Source of the DNA: Hemicentrotus pulcherrimus
Lineage: Eukaryota; Echinodermata; Echinoidea; Camarodonta; Strongylocentrotidae
DNA length: 10,102 nt
Direction: 5' to 3'
NCBI GenBank assembly: GCA_003118195.1
Contig: BEXV01005502.1
Coordinates: 1-10,102, forward strand
Below, piece after piece: positions 6,961 through 10,102 of this stretch. Position numbers and translations under genes: made by a program. Positions within the stretch are counted from its first letter, which is position 1. Each line of letters opens with the position of its first letter. The notes below the pieces were generated by a model, which saw only the letters and a list, made by a program, of their open reading frames with translations, did no database searches and was not told where the DNA came from.

Positions 6961-7720
6961 AGTTGATATAATAATGCATATTTGTGGGTACTTTAACGAA
7001 TGTGTTTTACAACTGGCTAGATACAAATAAATGACCAACCGTTTTTCATGTACAAAATGTCATTAATTTACCCTTTTCTCTTAACGCTTTCTTCCTTGGG
7101 GCACTACAAAAAAAAAAAGATAATTATTATGGAAAAACATGCTATTATAAGTCTTCTAAAGCGAAAAGATATCCCTATATCGTGCAATTTAAAATTAAAA
7201 CATAACATTTGTATGCAAATCGAGGAAATGGGAAAGTTGTCCTTCACTATATCACATAGACATTACCGATTCAGCCAATTTGAAGAGCCAATACTTATAG
7301 TGTTTACAATTTTGAACAATTCATAACTTGTTCATGTTTTGTCTGATTTCATTCAAACTTATACCCGTCTACTTTTTTTTTATTTTCCTGCATTTCTCTA
7401 GAGTAGTTTGCTATTAAGGTTGAATTTCCCATCAAGGGAAAAGAAATTAGTGATAATGAGGGAAACAATTATTTGATTACAAAAAAGCAACACAAGAGCT
7501 GTGGCTTGATACATTATTTTACCGAGTGTAAACATTTATATTCCGACTATTGTTTTCCTATGTGCTCAAGTTTAGCATAAAAGTCAATGTAAAATCTGTA
7601 CTGTGGGCCCACATTCAAAAATACATGTGCCGGATAAACAAAGATGAAACCGGGCACCAATCCTCACGGTAAATAAAAATGAAACAACTGCATTTTCAGA
7701 TAATATCAAAGATTATTTAC
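6961..7720. other. Intron sequence, no element recognised
   Basis: AT-rich intron between EGF exons 1 and 2. The plus-strand open frame at 7048-7326 is low-complexity, lysine- and isoleucine-rich, without splice context or family resemblance. No RNA gene or repeat is recognised. Confidence 0.55.
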
Positions 7721-7834
7721 CCGTTGTACAAGTATCTCCGCTGAAGCCTGTAGCGCAGGCACAGGTAAAGGTGTTAACTCCATCTGTACAACTTCCACCA
7801 TTCATACAAGGATTAGTAGAACAATCGTCGATGT
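7721..7834 (-). CDS. Exon: calcium-binding-type EGF domain 1
   Basis: This 114-base exon (38 codons) is symmetric, phase 1 at both ends. The acceptor is ...AAATCAG and the donor GTAAAT. It encodes a six-cysteine EGF repeat starting [15 protein letters not shown] and ending [12 protein letters not shown]. If the upstream exon ends in G, the first residue is Asp, giving the D-I-D-D-C calcium-binding start. The stretch [12 protein letters not shown] fits the Asp/Asn beta-hydroxylation consensus (C-x-[DN]-x4-[FY]-x-C-x-C). The domain would fold outside the cell with three disulfides and Ca2+ at the interdomain junction. It closely resembles the next EGF exon (shared CMNGGSC and DGV), pointing to exon duplication. 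Upstream exons are not in the window or were not recognised. Confidence 0.93.
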
Positions 7835-7837
7835 CTG

Positions 7838-8461
7838 ATTTGGGTGAATGAAAGTTATGAAAAGAATATTTAGAAATGTTAGTAGGAATATTTCAAGGAT
7901 GAAAGTAATTCAAATAAAAATGTGCATGAGTTGTAGTTTGTGTTGTTTCACAGGGATGCCTGTGGACAAGATTCTTTTCGAATTAATCGGTCCTTATATT
8001 AGAAGTTGGGATCAACAACCTATCGTTCAGAGCGCCCTGTCAAGTACTACTAATCAGTCAATCTGCAGTGCTATCCGTGCGAAAGGGACTTTTTGCAAGC
8101 TGCATGGAGAATCTGCGGTTCGTGTGCGAAATTGAGAAACTTCTATCAACAAGAAATATTTCAATTCTGGACTATTTCTTCGATTGTGGACTGTAAGAAA
8201 TACAGAAAATGCTATTAAATCCTTTTTTTTTTATTAAGCCCTTTTTAAACCACTAAGTCACAAATCTCTGTCATAAAATTAGTAGAAAAAATGGTATTTG
8301 TTCCTTTTTATTTCCTATCTTGTGCAAGAACAAAATGATATTTCTCTAAAACTCTCTTCATGATCACATGCATTCACTTTCTTTCCATGTACCTCGTCTT
8401 AAAACACAAAGCGATTAAAACTGACAAGAAAATTGTATTCATTATGCACCATGTAGTACAT
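7838..8461. other. Sequence upstream of EGF exon 1, no exon recognised
   Basis: Presumably an intron. A segment near 8010-8130 is somewhat more GC-rich and contains part of an open frame (7848-8135) that matches nothing I recognise; on the minus strand it shows no EGF or SEA pattern. The rest is AT-rich. Confidence 0.5.
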
Positions 8462-8783
8462 TTGATTTTTATTTTATTGTTAAATTACCAATTGGCAGTT
8501 AACATAATTACAAATGTCATATTTATTCCTTTGGACAGTATTCAATAGTTATCAAAATAATAAGAAATAGAATAGATAGATTAAGTACCTAAACCATACA
8601 TCGTATACACATTAGAATCAAATTGATTTGTATTTTAATGTTAAATCACCAGTTGACAGTTAACATAATTACAAATGTCATATTTATTCCTTTTGACAGT
8701 ATTCAATAGTTATCAAAATAATAAGAAATAGAATATATAGATTAAGTACCTAAACCATACATCGTATACACATTAGAACCAAA
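8462..8783. repeat. 161-bp tandem duplication
   Basis: Copy 1 is 8462-8622 and copy 2 is 8623-8783, both starting TTGATTT and ending in ATTAGAAYCAAA. By eye they differ at about eight positions, so they are close to 95% identical, with no indels. Five of the differences lie in the first 40 bases. This is a young head-to-tail duplication in non-coding sequence. Confidence 0.93.
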
Positions 8784-9058
8784 TGGTAAAAGCGTTATAC
8801 CAATCTACAGGGTGACCGCTGGGGTAATAGTGACTTGTGGACTGCCATGTGTGACATCCTTTTAAGGCAATGTGGCGTCCTTTCAAGGCACTGGCAGCCC
8901 GGCAAGATGGTATGAGAGACATGTTGGATTCTGTCTATTGAAACACAGTACTATTAGTCTTATCAGGTGAATGAACTACTTTGTATAGAGTCACTTCACA
9001 AAGACGTATGCATTAAATGTAATCACATTACAAAAATTGCCTATTGACATTGTAATAC
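8784..9058. other. Unassigned non-coding sequence
   Basis: No gene is recognised. It contains the 21-base direct dimer at 8850-8891 and is otherwise of mixed composition. Confidence 0.5.
8850..8891. repeat. 21-base direct dimer
   Basis: TGTGACATCCTTTTAAGGCA plus one base is followed directly by TGTGGCGTCCTTTCAAGGCA plus one base, with four differences in 21. Confidence 0.75.
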
Positions 9059-9180
9059 CTCCGTACTATGCGTACGCGTTCACCGAAAAGCGAAACCGCT
9101 TATTGTAACGAGGGCGGTATGGGCGACGGCTGTAACCCTGAGTGCTCCCGCGTCGTAGAAGGTCTGTCCGCACGCTAATG
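9059..9180. other. CpG-rich flank of the inverted-repeat element
   Basis: About 120 bases with many CG dinucleotides (GTACGCGTTC, GGGCGACGGC, CCGCGTCGTAG), unlike the AT-rich surroundings. CCTCCGTACT at its start resembles TCTCCGTACT at 9241 inside the element, so it may belong to a larger or older copy of the same family. Confidence 0.5.
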
Positions 9181-9544
9181 GGGAGTTTTCGCACGTTAAC
9201 GCAAGTGCTGACTACAGGGTATTTAAATGAGCTGTGACCGTCTCCGTACTGGCTACCGTCGCGATCTAATTTGCATTAGGGAGTTTTCGCAACCGGTGAC
9301 GCGGCTTTCTACAACGCTTATTTGAGCTGGGGGTCGCACTCAGAGCAAGAATTTCCGCGTAGCGTCCAACATACGACGGTATTCAACCGAATTAGCGTCG
9401 GGGGTCGAGCTAGTACGGGGTGGCGTTATCAGCCAAGCAGAGCGCTTGTTAACTCTGACGGCGAGGCTCGCATGCAAGTACGAACGGTCACAGCTCATTT
9501 AAATACCCCGTAGTCAGTACTTGCGTCATCCTGCGAAAACTCCC
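9181..9544. mobile_element. CpG-rich inverted-repeat element (non-autonomous DNA transposon)
   Basis: Positions 9181-9241 and 9484-9544 are 61-base inverted repeats with about five mismatches. They start GGGAGTTTTCGCA and contain TATTTAAATGAGCTGTGACC. TAAT lies close outside each end (9176-9179 with one extra G, and 9545-9548), suggesting a short TA-containing target duplication. The interior has no convincing protein; the open frame at 9322-9513 is within the repeat. A third copy of the tip (GGGAGTTTTCGCAACCGGTG) sits inside at 9279 in direct orientation with the left arm. The family is not assigned; the TAA-type flank would suit PIF/Harbinger but the evidence is weak. Confidence 0.75.
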
Positions 9545-9556
9545 TAATCTCACGCA

Positions 9557-9755
9557 GAAGTAATTTCTTTAGTAATGTTAGTGATGTTTGATCTTCTTGG
9601 CAATTTAAGTAATGTTAATTTGTTAAGTTATGTTAGAAATATTTGATCTTGTTATTGATTTAAGTAATGATACTTTGTTAAGTTATGTTAGTAATATCTT
9701 GTTTTCTTGGTAATTTGAGTAATGTTAATTCCATTAGTAATATTGATTTTTGTTT
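9557..9755. repeat. Degenerate tandem repeat, period about 55 bp
   Basis: Units headed RAGTAATG start at about 9558, 9607, 9662 and 9717 and contain TTAAGTTATGTTAG or TAGTAATGTTAG. The last three starts are exactly 55 bases apart; the first unit is shorter. It has few GC bases and no coding sense. Confidence 0.8.
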
Positions 9756-9771
9756 GAAGTAATTTTAATTT

Positions 9772-9846
9772 GTGTACATGTACAGCGCTTTGAAAATTTT
9801 GTCACAAGCGCTATATAAATTTGTCATATTATTATTATTATTATTA
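9772..9846 (+). mobile_element. LINE/SINE-type 3' tail with (ATT)n
   Basis: GTACATGTACAGCGCTTTGA, then CAAGCGCTATATAAAT, then (ATT)n at 9827-9846. The AGCGCTT (9784-9790) and AAGCGCT (9806-9812) arms form a short stem before the repeat tail. CR1/L2-group LINEs and the SINEs that share their 3' ends finish in this way. The 55-bp tandem repeat lies directly before it and may be the body of the same element. Confidence 0.75.
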
Positions 9847-10102
9847 AGAACGCAGACCATATGCACATTCAGAATGGTTATGAATACCTAATGAGCTTGT
9901 GCATCGCTCATTTGAAGTCATAAATGTAGTGTCCTTAAAACGGTTTCGCCTCATTTTGGTATGAAATGAATGGGAATAAATAGAACTTTCACTTCTATAT
10001 ATCCTTTTGATCCCATTTTTTTTTCTTTTCATATTCTATTTTGGAATACCGCTCGTGATCTAGCAAGATTTAACCCCATGCGCATCCCAAGGTGTTAAAA
10101 AT
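9847..10102. other. Unassigned AT-rich sequence at the window end
   Basis: No exon, RNA gene or repeat is recognised. The minus-strand open frame at 9844-10032 has no family resemblance. Confidence 0.5.

Larger units (their letters stand above)
174..7834 (-). other. Partial multi-exon gene: EGF x3 - SEA - EGF protein
   Basis: Six exons on the minus strand join in one reading frame. Intron phases are 1,1,1,0,1 between them, with introns of about 1026, 533, 280, 2065 and 2929 bases. All donors read GTAAGx, GTAAAT or GTATGT and all acceptors end in CAG or TAG. Two EGF-EGF junctions recreate the Asp that starts a calcium-binding EGF (G from one exon, AT from the next). The order is three cbEGF-type domains, a complete SEA domain, and a short EGF. 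EGF domains flanking a SEA domain are known from transmembrane mucins, and SEA-EGF pairs occur in interphotoreceptor matrix proteoglycans and other glycosylated surface proteins. I infer a secreted or membrane-tethered glycoprotein. No start, signal peptide, membrane segment or stop is visible, so no orthologue is named. The joining of all six exons into one transcript is inferred from phase and strand. Confidence 0.85.

Noticed and set aside
7048..7326. Plus-strand open frame of 92 codons
   Set aside because: AT-rich, low-complexity composition, no recognisable domain, opposite strand to the gene.
7848..8135. Plus-strand open frame of 95 codons with several cysteines
   Set aside because: Cysteine spacing fits no EGF or other module I know; no convincing promoter, splice sites or homology. 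Left as unassigned sequence.
9322..9513. Plus-strand open frame of 63 codons in the CpG-rich element
   Set aside because: It is open because CG-rich sequence has few stops; it runs into the right inverted repeat and resembles no transposase.

Overview
This is a eukaryotic genomic window, AT-rich and full of decayed and non-autonomous transposable elements, with no bacterial-style genes. Its only host gene is on the minus strand: six spliced exons, seen as cysteine-rich blocks with good acceptor and donor sites and matching intron phases. In transcript order (right to left) they encode three tandem calcium-binding-type EGF domains (7834-7721, 6694-6581, 6047-5925), a SEA domain split over two exons (5644-5499 and 3433-3202, with a GSVV autoproteolysis motif), and a fourth, shorter EGF domain (272-174). 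The order EGF-EGF-EGF-SEA-EGF is that of an extracellular or membrane-anchored, mucin-like or matrix protein. Start codon, signal peptide, transmembrane segment and stop codon are not in the window, so both ends are missing.

The introns hold most of the sequence. The intron between SEA exon 2 and the last EGF exon is almost filled by a 2.6-kb protein-less foldback element (571-3158). It has long terminal inverted repeats, TTAA at both edges, and an internal mosaic of direct and inverted subrepeats built from a degenerate 10-11 bp GAAC-headed unit. The intron that splits the SEA domain holds a pair of histone-mRNA-like stem-loops (3607-3646) and a decayed Penelope-like reverse transcriptase (3753-4712), itself interrupted by a 138-bp hairpin MITE (4145-4282). 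The intron between EGF 1 and EGF 2 holds the 3' coding end of a LINE (about 6730-6960).

The part upstream of the first visible EGF exon (7835-10102) contains no exon I can recognise. It has a recent 161-bp tandem duplication (8462-8783), a CpG-rich inverted-repeat element (9181-9544), a roughly 55-bp tandem repeat (9557-9755), and a LINE/SINE-type 3' tail ending in (ATT)n (9772-9846).

Phase-1 EGF and SEA modules, Penelope and LINE debris, and the AGCGCTT...AAGCGCT plus (ATT)n tail suggest a marine invertebrate deuterostome, most likely an echinoderm. That assignment is inference; no single feature proves it.
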